Shown here: positions 50,231 to 58,790 of the stretch, piece by piece | Layout: each line of letters starts with the position of its first letter | How positions within the stretch are numbered: position 1 is the first letter of the stretch | Assembly: GCA_964505195.1 (NCBI GenBank) | Contig: CAZDGV010000003.1 | Span: 57,501 to 121,500, forward strand | DNA from: CAZDGV01 sp964505195 | GTDB lineage: Bacteria; Bacteroidota; Bacteroidia; Chitinophagales; Chitinophagaceae | Reading direction: 5' to 3' | Length of the DNA stretch: 64,000 bases | The notes under the pieces: model-generated | Database searches by the model: none | What the model saw: the letters and a program-made list of their open reading frames with translations, nothing else | What the model was told of the DNA's origin: nothing | Made by a program: the position numbers and the translations under genes

Positions 50231-51679
50231 ATGAAGCTTAGTTTTTTTAGATTTTTATTTATTGCAGGCTTGCTGTTGTTAAAGGCGCCGGCTGCATTTA
50301 CGCAGCAGGCCGCGCCTCGAACGGATTCTGTTGCCCAGTTGGTTGCTGGTTTTATGAAGCAGGCCAATTGGAAAGCCGTTTATGCCTTAACAGATTCAGT
50401 TTTTCGATCAAAAGTGCCTGAAGGAATGTTTACCGGGCAAATGCTGCAGCTGCAGCGCACTGCATTTGGTAATTTTCATCACATCAAGTATGAACGGCGT
50501 AATGGATCTGTTCATTACTACAAAGCATATTTTGATGAAGGCCAAGTGATGCTGGTACTGGGTTGTACTGAACTTGATTCCGTCAACACTTTTGCATTGC
50601 GGCGGTATGCTGTTTCCGGACTTGACACTTCCATGCGATCAGATAATCCACTTCGGACTGAAATGGATCGTAAAGTAGATAGCGTTGTAAGAAACTGGCT
50701 AAAGCAATCATATCATGCTGGTATTAGTATAGGTGTTCTTCAAAAAGGCAACCGTAATTACTATGGGTATGGTGAAAGAGCGTTGGGTCGTGGGGAGATT
50801 CCGGGAAAGCATACCCTTTTTGAAATTGGTTCGATTTCAAAAACGTTTACAGGTATTCTACTTGCCCGGCAATACGAAACAGGCAATTTGCATCCCGACA
50901 GCTGCATCAGTTATTGGCTGCCCGATAGTTTAGTACGTATGCAATGGAAAGGGAAGACTGTTACAGCTACCATGCTTAGTAATCACACTTCGGGCTTACC
51001 ATCTTTACCCCTAAATTTCAAATCACGAAAAGGGTATCATGAAGCAGATCCCTACAAGGGTTATACAGATACACTGCTCTATAACTACTTTACAACGTTT
51101 AAGCCATACAGAGAACCTGGTAAGAATTTTGAATACTCAAATATGGGCGTAGGTTTATTGGGCCTTTTGTTACAAAAGCAACTACGCCTTAGCTACGATG
51201 AAATGGTTAGAAAGTATATTACCGGTCCGCTGGAAATGCCCAGCACCGGACAATATCCCAAGCGTATTTACAACGTAGAAGCCACCACACCGTATAATGG
51301 GGTGGGTGAACCTACACAAAACTGGACCTTCGATGCGGCTTTTGCTGCAGCAGGCGCATTACACAGCACGGCTGCAGATATGTTAACCTACGCCAATTAC
51401 GTGATGAAGCCGGGCAATGATTTGTTGGGTGCTGCGGTTAAACGTAGTTTAATCTCCACCCATATCATGGCACCAGGCCGACAAATCGGACTGGGATGGA
51501 TGTTAGTGCAGATGCAGCAAAAAGAATACATTACACATAGCGGTGGAACAGGAGGGTACCGTAGCACGTTAATGATGCATGTGCCATCAGGTACGGCTGT
51601 TGTAGTGCTTACCAATACCGCTAATGACGTGGAACAGGTTGCATTGCAGCTCCTTAATTATTTAACAAACGGAAAATGA
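50231..51679 (+). CDS. Exported serine hydrolase, class C beta-lactamase/esterase fold
   Basis: The 482-residue protein has a signal peptide (about 1-25). A small N-terminal DUF3887-like domain (about 30-125) follows, with VYALTDSVFRSKVPEGMF. The hydrolase domain (about 140-480) has catalytic S201-I-S-K204, the tyrosine in FEYSNMGVG and the HSGGTGG box, all three serine beta-lactamase/DD-peptidase motifs. The fold includes DD-peptidases, esterases and beta-lactamases; resistance activity cannot be inferred. The next gene starts two bases after its stop, so both share a transcript. Confidence 0.9.
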   Translation: MKLSFFRFLFIAGLLLLKAPAAFTQQAAPRTDSVAQLVAGFMKQANWKAVYALTDSVFRSKVPEGMFTGQMLQLQRTAFGNFHHIKYERRNGSVHYYKAYFDEGQVMLVLGCTELDSVNTFALRRYAVSGLDTSMRSDNPLRTEMDRKVDSVVRNWLKQSYHAGISIGVLQKGNRNYYGYGERALGRGEIPGKHTLFEIGSISKTFTGILLARQYETGNLHPDSCISYWLPDSLVRMQWKGKTVTATMLSNHTSGLPSLPLNFKSRKGYHEADPYKGYTDTLLYNYFTTFKPYREPGKNFEYSNMGVGLLGLLLQKQLRLSYDEMVRKYITGPLEMPSTGQYPKRIYNVEATTPYNGVGEPTQNWTFDAAFAAAGALHSTAADMLTYANYVMKPGNDLLGAAVKRSLISTHIMAPGRQIGLGWMLVQMQQKEYITHSGGTGGYRSTLMMHVPSGTAVVVLTNTANDVEQVALQLLNYLTNGK

Positions 51680-51680
51680 T

Positions 51681-54182
51681 ATGATGAATCGAATGCTGTT
51701 TGTACTACTGTTGGTGTTGCAAAATATTGCTGTTTTGGGCCAAGTGCCACCGGCATGGAACAGTTCAGAAGTATTATTACAAATAGAAAAGCTGAAAGTA
51801 TTGGGTAGTGTTTTGTACATCGCTGCACACCCCGATGATGAAAACACCCGCTTGCTTTCCTACCTGTCTACCGAACGTAAATATCGTACCGGCTATTTAA
51901 GTATTACACGTGGTGATGGCGGACAAAATTTGATCGGCGATGAGCAGGGGGTGGAACTCGGTATGATTCGTACACAGGAATTGCTCGCTGCCCGGCGTAT
52001 TGATGGTGCTGAGCAGTTTTTTACCCGGGCATACGATTTTGGATTTTCAAAATCAACGGAAGAGGCTTTGCGCATTTGGGATCAGGAAAAAATCCTCTCT
52101 GATGTGGTGTGGGTGATCCGAAAATTTCAGCCCGATGTCATCATTACCCGCTTTCCGCCTGATGCTCGCGCAGGGCATGGACATCATTCTGCTTCGGCTG
52201 TATTGGCGCAACTTGCTTTTGAAGCTGCAGGGGATCCTTCGCGATTTCCGGAGCAATTCAACCATGGTGTAAAGCCCTGGAAAGCAAAACGTCTGCTTTG
52301 GAACACCTTTAATTTCGGTAGCGCCAATACCACCGCGCCCGACCAGTTTAAATTGGATGTCGGAATTTTCAATCCCATCCTTGGAAAAAGTTATGGTGAA
52401 ATTGCCAGTGAAAGCCGCAGTCAGCATAAAAGCCAGGGCTTCGGTGTTCCCAGGCAGCGCGGACAATCTTTTGAATTTTTCACGCATGTTGCAGGTGAAC
52501 CTTTTCAAAATGACATTCTGGATGGGGTGGTGACTAGCTGGAGTAGGTTTAAGGCGGAGAGCATCAATAAAATGATTGATGAATTGATCCGAGCTTATAA
52601 TATCACAGACCCCTCGGCCTCCGTTAAGCAACTCGTAGGTTTGTACAAAGCCATTGAAAAAGTTAATGATGGCGATTGGAAACATAAAAAACTGGAAGAA
52701 CTGAAGCGGCTCATTGAAGCTGCTTCGGGGTTATGGCTGGAAGCCACTACGAGTCAAAGTTTTGTGGCAAACCAAGATTCGCTCCAAGTAAATTTCAATG
52801 CCATCGTACGGTCGAAGCTGCCTGTTACTTTGCAGCGCGTACAGCTTGATACAATTGCAGCGAGCCGAATCGATACTCTAGTCAGCACTGCGCTTGCGCA
52901 TAATCTTGCTTTGAACTTTAATCGTCGCATTAAAGTGTTTCGAAAGGTTTCTGATCCATATTGGCTCGCGAAGCCCATGCTTATCGGCAGCTTTCAGGTT
53001 ACTGATCAGCACATGATTGGCAAGCCATGGAACGATCCTGTTTACACTGCGATATTCACAGTAGATATTGCAGGAAATACTTTCGAGTTCAGCAAGCCGG
53101 TTTACCATAAGTATACCGATCCGGTGAAAGGAGAGCTGTATCAGCCGTTGGTGGTATATCCGCCCGTATCCATCAAACCAAATCAGTCTGTTTTGGTTTT
53201 TAGCGATACGGCACGAAAAAATTTAAATCTTCAGTTTACGGGTCACAGTAAACAACAGAATAAAGGTGCTGTACAAGTTGCTACGAATGAAAACTGGTCG
53301 GTTAAGCAACATGTTTTTGATTGGCAGCTTCAATACAACGAAGCGCTCACTAAGGCAGTGCAGGTTTTACCACTGCGAGCAACGCAGGAAACAGGCAGCT
53401 TTGTGCAGCCCGTAGTATCCGCTGCAGATGGCGGAAAGTATACGCAGCGTGTAAGAAAAATCGAGTACGATCATATTCCTATCATTACTTACTTCCCCGA
53501 TGCGGTAAGTAAACTGGTATATGTTGATGTAAAAACGGCGGGTAAGCGCATCGGCTATATCAACGGAGCCGGTGATTTTGTTCCTTATTGTCTGCAGCAG
53601 ATGGGATATCGGGTTGATATTTTGAAACAAGAAGATCTTACACCGGAAAACTTACGTCAGTACGATGCCGTTGTTACAGGCATACGTGCCTATAATGTAA
53701 ACGAATGGCTAAGTGAAGCGTACGACGTACTCATGAATTATGTAAAAGAGGGAGGTGTAATGCTGGTGCAGTATAATACCAGCAGTCAGATTGGTCCGGT
53801 GCGTGCAAAAATTTCTCCCATCTCCTTTAATATATCCCGCAACCGTGTTACCGAAGAAGATGCAGATGTGCAGTTCTTGGATGCGCAACATCCACTGCTG
53901 AACTATCCGAATAAAATCAGCACCGAAGATTTCAAAGGCTGGGTGCAGGAGCGAAGCGTGTATGAAGCCGAAGCACTCGGACAAGGTTTTGTTTCGCTGC
54001 TTTCCATGCATGATGCAGGGGAGCCCGACAGAAAGGGGAGTTTGATTGCAGCGGATTATGGCAAGGGCAGATTTATTTATACCGGACTTTCATTCTTCCG
54101 ACAACTGCCTGCCGGTGTACCGGGCGCCTATCGAATAATGGCTAACTTGCTTTCTAAACCTGTTTCACCTAATGCCCGCTAA
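51681..54182 (+). CDS. PIG-L/LmbE family deacetylase, exported
   Basis: The 833-residue protein has a signal peptide (about 1-20). The LmbE domain (about 40-290) carries the zinc-site motif HPDDE at 50-54, SITRGDGGQN and the distal ligand region AGHGHHSASA. It removes N-acetyl groups from sugars or sugar conjugates by family knowledge. Residues about 350-560 form beta-rich modules, and the C-terminal about 200 residues look like a GATase-like domain (YDAVVTGIRAYNVN). It overlaps the following 55-residue gene by 11 bases. Confidence 0.9.
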   Translation: MMNRMLFVLLLVLQNIAVLGQVPPAWNSSEVLLQIEKLKVLGSVLYIAAHPDDENTRLLSYLSTERKYRTGYLSITRGDGGQNLIGDEQGVELGMIRTQELLAARRIDGAEQFFTRAYDFGFSKSTEEALRIWDQEKILSDVVWVIRKFQPDVIITRFPPDARAGHGHHSASAVLAQLAFEAAGDPSRFPEQFNHGVKPWKAKRLLWNTFNFGSANTTAPDQFKLDVGIFNPILGKSYGEIASESRSQHKSQGFGVPRQRGQSFEFFTHVAGEPFQNDILDGVVTSWSRFKAESINKMIDELIRAYNITDPSASVKQLVGLYKAIEKVNDGDWKHKKLEELKRLIEAASGLWLEATTSQSFVANQDSLQVNFNAIVRSKLPVTLQRVQLDTIAASRIDTLVSTALAHNLALNFNRRIKVFRKVSDPYWLAKPMLIGSFQVTDQHMIGKPWNDPVYTAIFTVDIAGNTFEFSKPVYHKYTDPVKGELYQPLVVYPPVSIKPNQSVLVFSDTARKNLNLQFTGHSKQQNKGAVQVATNENWSVKQHVFDWQLQYNEALTKAVQVLPLRATQETGSFVQPVVSAADGGKYTQRVRKIEYDHIPIITYFPDAVSKLVYVDVKTAGKRIGYINGAGDFVPYCLQQMGYRVDILKQEDLTPENLRQYDAVVTGIRAYNVNEWLSEAYDVLMNYVKEGGVMLVQYNTSSQIGPVRAKISPISFNISRNRVTEEDADVQFLDAQHPLLNYPNKISTEDFKGWVQERSVYEAEALGQGFVSLLSMHDAGEPDRKGSLIAADYGKGRFIYTGLSFFRQLPAGVPGAYRIMANLLSKPVSPNAR

Positions 54183-54339
54183 GAAACGCATCGTAAGTAT
54201 TGAAAAAGGACTTGCCATCGGCATCGGACTTGGTTTGCTGATCGGTTTGCTTTCCCGTAAATTGGCATACGGACTGCTGCTGGGTTTTATCATCAGCCTG
54301 CTGTTGTGGCAACTTACCAAACCTGCAAAAAATGAGTAA
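54172..54339 (+). CDS. Small two-helix membrane protein (55 aa)
   Basis: The protein begins MPAKKRIVSIEKG. Two hydrophobic segments follow (about 14-28, GLAIGIGLGLLIGLL; about 33-48, YGLLLGFIISLLLW), separated by SRK, with a basic end (TKPAKNE). Gly-rich spacing suggests close helix packing. It starts 11 bases inside the LmbE gene and overlaps the next small gene by eight bases, so it is embedded in the transcript leading to the symporter. Its function is unknown. The tight overlaps and membrane pattern support it as a real gene. Confidence 0.65.
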   Translation: MPAKKRIVSIEKGLAIGIGLGLLIGLLSRKLAYGLLLGFIISLLLWQLTKPAKNE

Positions 54340-54448
54340 GGCACCTGTACCTTTTTTTCGGTCCTGGCAATCCTGGTATTTGCTGGTGATCGTTTTGCTG
54401 CTGCTTGAAATCGCTGCCTTTTATTTTATTACAAAGCTGTTTGCATGA
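54332..54448 (+). CDS. Small single-helix membrane protein (38 aa)
   Basis: It starts MSKAPVPFFRSWQSW and has one strong membrane helix (about 16-34, rich in Leu/Val/Ile). The start ATG overlaps the previous stop, and its own TGA overlaps the symporter ATG (ATGA). It therefore looks translationally coupled to the symporter, and it may be a small symporter subunit or an assembly factor. Partner role is inference. Confidence 0.6.
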   Translation: MSKAPVPFFRSWQSWYLLVIVLLLLEIAAFYFITKLFA

Positions 54449-56178
54449 ATTTCAATGCGCTAGACTGGTCGGTATTGTTGGTTACGCTTTCTGTAATTAT
54501 CGCATACGGCATCTATCGCAGCAGAACCGCTCGCAATTTGGATGGCTACCTCTTGGGTAATCGACAAATGCACTGGGGGCTGGTAATGCTGGGCATTATG
54601 GGCACGCAGGCAAGTGCGATTACTTTTTTAACAGCACCCGGTCAGGCTTATACAGACGGGATGCGTTTTGTGCAGTATTATTTTGGCTTACCCATCGCCA
54701 TGGTGGTGCTTAGCATCACTTTTGTACCGCTGTTTCATAAGCTGAAATTATATACGGCCTATGCTTTTCTCGAAGAACGCTTCGATCTAAAAACACGTAC
54801 GCTCACTTCATTTCTCTTTTTGCTTTCACGTGGTTTGTCGACCGGCATCAGCATTTTTGCTCCATCCTTGGTATTGCATAGTATGCTGGGTTGGGATATT
54901 TATGTCACCAACCTATTCATGGGCGGATTACTGATTATTTACACGGTGAGCGGCGGTGCCAAAGCGGTTGCCTACACGCAGCAACTGCAGTTTGTCATCA
55001 TTTATGCAGCCATGTTCATTGCCGGTGCCTGGGCGGTGAATGCTTTGCCGGAAGGGATTGGTTTTACCGATGCGCTTTCCATCAGCGGTAAAGCCGGTAA
55101 GCTCAATATTATTACCAGTGGTGTAACGGAAGAGGGATTTAACTGGAAAGACCGCTACAATATCTGGAGCGGTATCATCGGCGGATTTTTCCTTGCACTG
55201 AGTTATTTCGGTGCCGATCAAAGTCAGGTGGGGCGCTATCTTACTGCCAAAGACATTAAAGAGAGCCGAATGGGCTTGCTGATGAACGGACTCGTAAAAG
55301 TGCCGCTGCAGTTTTGCATTCTCTTGATCGGAAGCCTCCTTTTTGCTTACTACGCGTTTTTCAATGCGCCCGTTTTTTTTAATACTGCGCAGGAGCAGCA
55401 GGTTTATCAGTCGCCCTATGCGGCAGAGTATCAGAAAGTAAAATCATCGTACCAGATTCTTCAGCAAAAGAAGCAGCAGATTGCAAAGAGCATTGCTGCA
55501 GAAGAAAAGTATGCCGATCCTGCCGCTGAAGCACAGCTGCGCAGCGCCTTGGTGAAAACAGAGGCAGATGCTGCTGCGTTGCGAACAGAAGCCAAAGCCA
55601 TTATTGCAAAAGCCAATCCCGGTGCCGATACCAACGATACCAATTATATTTTTCTCCGTTTTGTGGGCGATACGCTGCCGCATGGGTTGGTAGGACTCAT
55701 CATCGCCATTGTGTTTCTCGCAGCATGGGGCAGTATTGCCGCTGCCTTGCATTCACTGGCGTCCTGTACCATGGTCGATTTTCACCAGAAGTTTGCACGC
55801 AAACCGCTATCTGAAGAAGATGCTTATCGCTGGTCGAGAAGATATACCCTGATTTGGGGTATTTTCTGCATTGTAGTGGCTCAGCTATCTTATAACCTTG
55901 GCAACAGTTTAATTGAGGCGGTCAATATTTTAGGCAGCTGGTTTTATGGCACCATCCTCGGCATTTTTTTGGTTGCTTTTTATGTGCGTAGGGTACAGGC
56001 CAATGCTGTTTTTATCGCCGCCCTCATAACCGAAGGCATTGTAATTGGGGTGTACTTCTTGGATGTCATCTCCTTTTTATGGCTCAATGCCATCGGGGCC
56101 ATCGGGGTGGTTGTGCTGGCGCTGATACTCCAGACCTTCACAAAAAAACAAGCGCCTGCCGTAAAAGCAGACGCCTGA
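54445..56178 (+). CDS. Sodium:solute symporter (SSS family)
   Basis: The 577-residue inner-membrane transporter has about 13 predicted helices. Features are GYLLGNRQMHWGLVMLGIMGTQASAITFL near the N-terminus, the SSS core GGLLIIYTVSGGAKAVAYTQQLQ and SYFGADQSQVGRYLTAKD. Between about residues 313 and 400 there is a long hydrophilic, coiled-coil-like insertion rich in Ala/Gln/Lys. A following helix set (HGLVGLIIAIVFLAAWGSIAAALHSLASC) completes the fold. It uses the sodium gradient to import a solute; the substrate is unknown. It is coupled to two small membrane proteins. Confidence 0.92.
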   Translation: MNFNALDWSVLLVTLSVIIAYGIYRSRTARNLDGYLLGNRQMHWGLVMLGIMGTQASAITFLTAPGQAYTDGMRFVQYYFGLPIAMVVLSITFVPLFHKLKLYTAYAFLEERFDLKTRTLTSFLFLLSRGLSTGISIFAPSLVLHSMLGWDIYVTNLFMGGLLIIYTVSGGAKAVAYTQQLQFVIIYAAMFIAGAWAVNALPEGIGFTDALSISGKAGKLNIITSGVTEEGFNWKDRYNIWSGIIGGFFLALSYFGADQSQVGRYLTAKDIKESRMGLLMNGLVKVPLQFCILLIGSLLFAYYAFFNAPVFFNTAQEQQVYQSPYAAEYQKVKSSYQILQQKKQQIAKSIAAEEKYADPAAEAQLRSALVKTEADAAALRTEAKAIIAKANPGADTNDTNYIFLRFVGDTLPHGLVGLIIAIVFLAAWGSIAAALHSLASCTMVDFHQKFARKPLSEEDAYRWSRRYTLIWGIFCIVVAQLSYNLGNSLIEAVNILGSWFYGTILGIFLVAFYVRRVQANAVFIAALITEGIVIGVYFLDVISFLWLNAIGAIGVVVLALILQTFTKKQAPAVKADA

Positions 56179-56198
56179 TTATTAATGTTTTAAAGCGA

Positions 56199-57187
56199 TT
56201 ACTTTAACTCTTGCTGAAGCTTTACATTCAGCGCTACATAATCCTCGTTTCCTTTCTGTTTGGCAATTTCCATTGATTTTTTAGAGGCAGCAAGGGCTTC
56301 TGCTTTTTTGCCCTGCTTTGCCAGTGCGCGTGCCAGCTGATAATGTATCCAAAAAGCTTCGGGGTTTTGCTGAACGGCTTTTTCAAACCAGCTAACGGCC
56401 ATATTGATATCCTTACCGTTTTCCATGTAATAGCTGGCTGCAGCATAGTAAGGCTTGCTGTCGCTGTTCATGATCTGCTCGATCTGCTTCATCACTTTGC
56501 TGTCTACATCGGTAGTAATGGGAAGCGCTACGGCTGTTTTATCCCATATCAGGTGCAATTCGCAGCCATTGTCTTTGATATTAGCAAACTGAATAGTAAA
56601 AGTTTCAGTGGCGGAAGGTAGGTTGATGACGTTTGCTTTTACACGCACTACATCTTCGCTTTCCTTATAAGCAGCCGGAGAGGTAACATCTGTTTGCTTG
56701 CTGATGATGAGCGTCCATGCTGTTTCTCCGGGAATGCTAAGCAGTCCATATTTGCCGGGCTTAATTTTTACGCCTCCAATGGTGTATTCATCGCTGAAGC
56801 TCAGAATGGTGGCATTATTTGCGCCCGTACGCCAAACTTTGTTGTAAGGCACGAGGTCGCCGAACACCTTTCTGCCCTTCATGTTCGGGCGACTGTAATT
56901 AAGTTCAATGCTGCCCAGTCCAACATCCTGCTTAATGGTTTGGGTGGTGGAGGGCTGTGGTGTTTNNNNNNNNNNNNNNNNNNNNNNNNNNNNNNNNNNN
57001 NNNNNNNNNNNNNNNNNNNNNNNNNNNNNNNNNNNNNNNNNNNNNNNNNNNNNNNNNNNNNNNNNCTGCCCAGTCCAACATCCTGCTTAATGGTTTGGGT
57101 GGTGGAGGGCTGTGGTGTTTTAAGCTGCTGTGCAGATGCCTGCAGCATGCAGAAAGATCCGAAGACAAAGAATATCACTTTTTTCAT
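56199..57187 (-). CDS. DUF2911 protein with TPR-like C-terminus (interrupted by a false scaffold gap)
   Basis: Coding segments are 57121-57187 and 56199-56965 if the duplicated 55 bases flanking the Ns are merged; joined, they give 277 codons without a stop. The product has a signal peptide (MKKVIFFVFGSFCMLQASAQ) and the DUF2911 opening QDVGLGSIELNYSRPNMKG, then VFGDLVPYNKVWRTGANNAT. The last about 100 residues have TPR-like helices (SWFEKAVQQNPEAFWIHYQ). In the raw sequence it looks broken, but the break is an assembly artefact. Function of DUF2911 is unknown; it is a periplasmic protein. Confidence 0.85.
56911..57120. repeat. Identical 55-bp copies flanking the N gap
   Basis: 56911-56965 and 57066-57120 are base-for-base identical. 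Both lie in the same frame of the DUF2911 gene. This is the pattern of an unmerged contig overlap rather than a real duplication. Confidence 0.95.
56966..57065. other. 100-N scaffold gap
   Basis: This is an exact run of 100 N, the default length for gaps of unknown size. Its flanks overlap (see repeat at 56911-57120), so the true gap length is probably minus 55. Confidence 0.98.
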
Positions 57188-57269
57188 ACAACTATTTTTA
57201 GGCGGTAAAGGTAGGCAGGAACAACCCTCTATGCAATCTTTTTCGGTGTTTGATGGCTTCTTTAACAGA

Positions 57270-58175
57270 TTAGTTTTTTCCAAAGCCGGGATGGTATTGT
57301 TCCAGCGTTTTTCTCAGATAAGCCCGATCGAGGTGGGTGTAAATTTCAGTGGTGGTAATGCTTTCATGTCCCAGCATCTCTTGTACGGCGCGTAAATCGG
57401 CACCGCCTTCTACCAGATGTGTAGCAAAGGAATGGCGCAGGGTATGGGGGGAGATGCTTTTGGTAATCCCGGCCATCTGTGCCAGCTCTTTGATGATCAT
57501 GAAAATCATCACACGACTCAGCCCTTTTCCACGCCGGTTTAGAAACAGTATGTCTTCAAATCCTTTTTGAATGGGTACATGCACGCGTATATCATTCCGA
57601 TAAATTTGAATATAGTGTATGGCATTGCTGCCGATGGGAACCAGGCGCTCTTTATCGCCTTTGCCGATCACTTTTATGAAGCCCACATCGAGAAAAAGAT
57701 TGGAGATGCGCAGATTTACCAATTCGCTTACACGGAGTCCGCAGCTGTACAATGTTTCAATGATGGCTTTGTTGCGTCCTCCTTCGGGCTTGCTCATATC
57801 AATTTGCTGCAGCATCCCTTCAATTTCCTGATAGCTCAGCACATCAGGCAGGGCGCGTTTTAGTTTGGGCAAATCCAGCAGATCGGCAGGATTCACGTTG
57901 ATGATCTGTTCCAGCAAACAATACTTGAAAAACTGTCGCAGTCCTGAAACAATTCTTGCCTGCGAAGTGGCTGTCATGCCCAACGATCCCAGCCACTGCA
58001 AAAATACTTGCAGATCTTTCATGGTGATTGCAGCAGGAGTTTGCAATTGCTGCTTTATCTGCATATACTGTGTAAGCATTTCAACATCGCGCAAATATGC
58101 TTCGATGCTGTTCGTGGCAAGCGATTTCTCCAGCTGCAAATAAGCTTTAAAGCCTTTTTTATATGTTTCCCACAT
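57270..58175 (-). CDS. xerD: Site-specific tyrosine recombinase XerD
   Basis: The 301-residue protein resolves chromosome dimers at dif with a XerC partner. The N-terminal SAM-like DNA-binding domain (about 1-95) is followed by the catalytic domain with all key residues: Arg148 (SCGLRVSEL), Lys172 (GKGDKER), His244 and Arg247 (HTLRHSF), His270 (LGHESI) and nucleophile Tyr279 (IYTHLD). No mobile element surrounds it, so this is the housekeeping recombinase rather than a phage integrase. It diverges from the YkgJ-type gene. Confidence 0.92.
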   Translation of the reverse strand: MWETYKKGFKAYLQLEKSLATNSIEAYLRDVEMLTQYMQIKQQLQTPAAITMKDLQVFLQWLGSLGMTATSQARIVSGLRQFFKYCLLEQIINVNPADLLDLPKLKRALPDVLSYQEIEGMLQQIDMSKPEGGRNKAIIETLYSCGLRVSELVNLRISNLFLDVGFIKVIGKGDKERLVPIGSNAIHYIQIYRNDIRVHVPIQKGFEDILFLNRRGKGLSRVMIFMIIKELAQMAGITKSISPHTLRHSFATHLVEGGADLRAVQEMLGHESITTTEIYTHLDRAYLRKTLEQYHPGFGKN

Positions 58176-58272
58176 GTATTGTAATATTTACCGAAGCAGC
58201 TGCTTTTTGTTCATGCTTTTTAATTAGTTTGCGCCCCGCATTAAAAATAAGACGAACGAACAAAACAATCGC

Positions 58273-58779
58273 ATGCAACCCATTCATTTGCGCTCTTTCA
58301 AACAAAAAGCACGTCACCGTAAAAGGGGGATGCGTTCTTTTCTCACAAAGCTTGAAAAAAATCCTCCTCGTAAACTAGACGAACTTTCAAAACGCGTAGA
58401 TGCTGAAGTGTGGCAGGAAACCGATTGCCTTACATGCGCCAACTGTTGCAAAACCATGAGCCCAACTTATACGCTCAAGGATATTCGTCGTATTGCAGAA
58501 CACCTCAACATGACGCCCAAAGCGTTTAAGGATAAATGGCTTTACCAGGAATCCGATGGCGATTGGATGAATCGCTCACAGCCTTGTCAGTTCCTCGACC
58601 TCAAAACGAATATGTGCAGCATTTACGAAGTGCGTCCTGCTGATTGCGCGGGTTTTCCGCATCTCGCCAAAAGGAAAATGGTAGAATATATGCATGTGCA
58701 TAAGCAGAACGTGGAGTACTGTCCGGCTACCTTCAAAATGGTGGAGAAAATGCAGGTGCTTGTAAAGCAGCTTTCCTGA
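58273..58779 (+). CDS. YkgJ-type cysteine-cluster protein
   Basis: The 168-residue protein has the zinc/iron-chelating Cys pattern of the YkgJ (CxxCxxCC) family: DCLTCANCCKTMSPTY (about 51-66), QPCQFLD and MCSIYEVRPADCAGFP, and a later YCPATF. Eight Cys are placed for a metal cluster. An N-terminal basic segment (about 1-35) is not hydrophobic. The role of the family is not established. It is convergent with prfC. Confidence 0.88.
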   Translation: MQPIHLRSFKQKARHRKRGMRSFLTKLEKNPPRKLDELSKRVDAEVWQETDCLTCANCCKTMSPTYTLKDIRRIAEHLNMTPKAFKDKWLYQESDGDWMNRSQPCQFLDLKTNMCSIYEVRPADCAGFPHLAKRKMVEYMHVHKQNVEYCPATFKMVEKMQVLVKQLS

Positions 58780-58790
58780 TCTTTCCTGTT

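Noticed and set aside
56145..56178. Imperfect hairpin at the end of the symporter gene
   Set aside because: GCGCCTGC/GCAGACGC is interrupted and lies in coding sequence without a T run, so I do not call it a terminator.
57270..58175. Phage or integron integrase at the XerD gene
   Set aside because: The gene has the XerD length and domain layout, and there are no att-like repeats, cassettes or phage genes near it.
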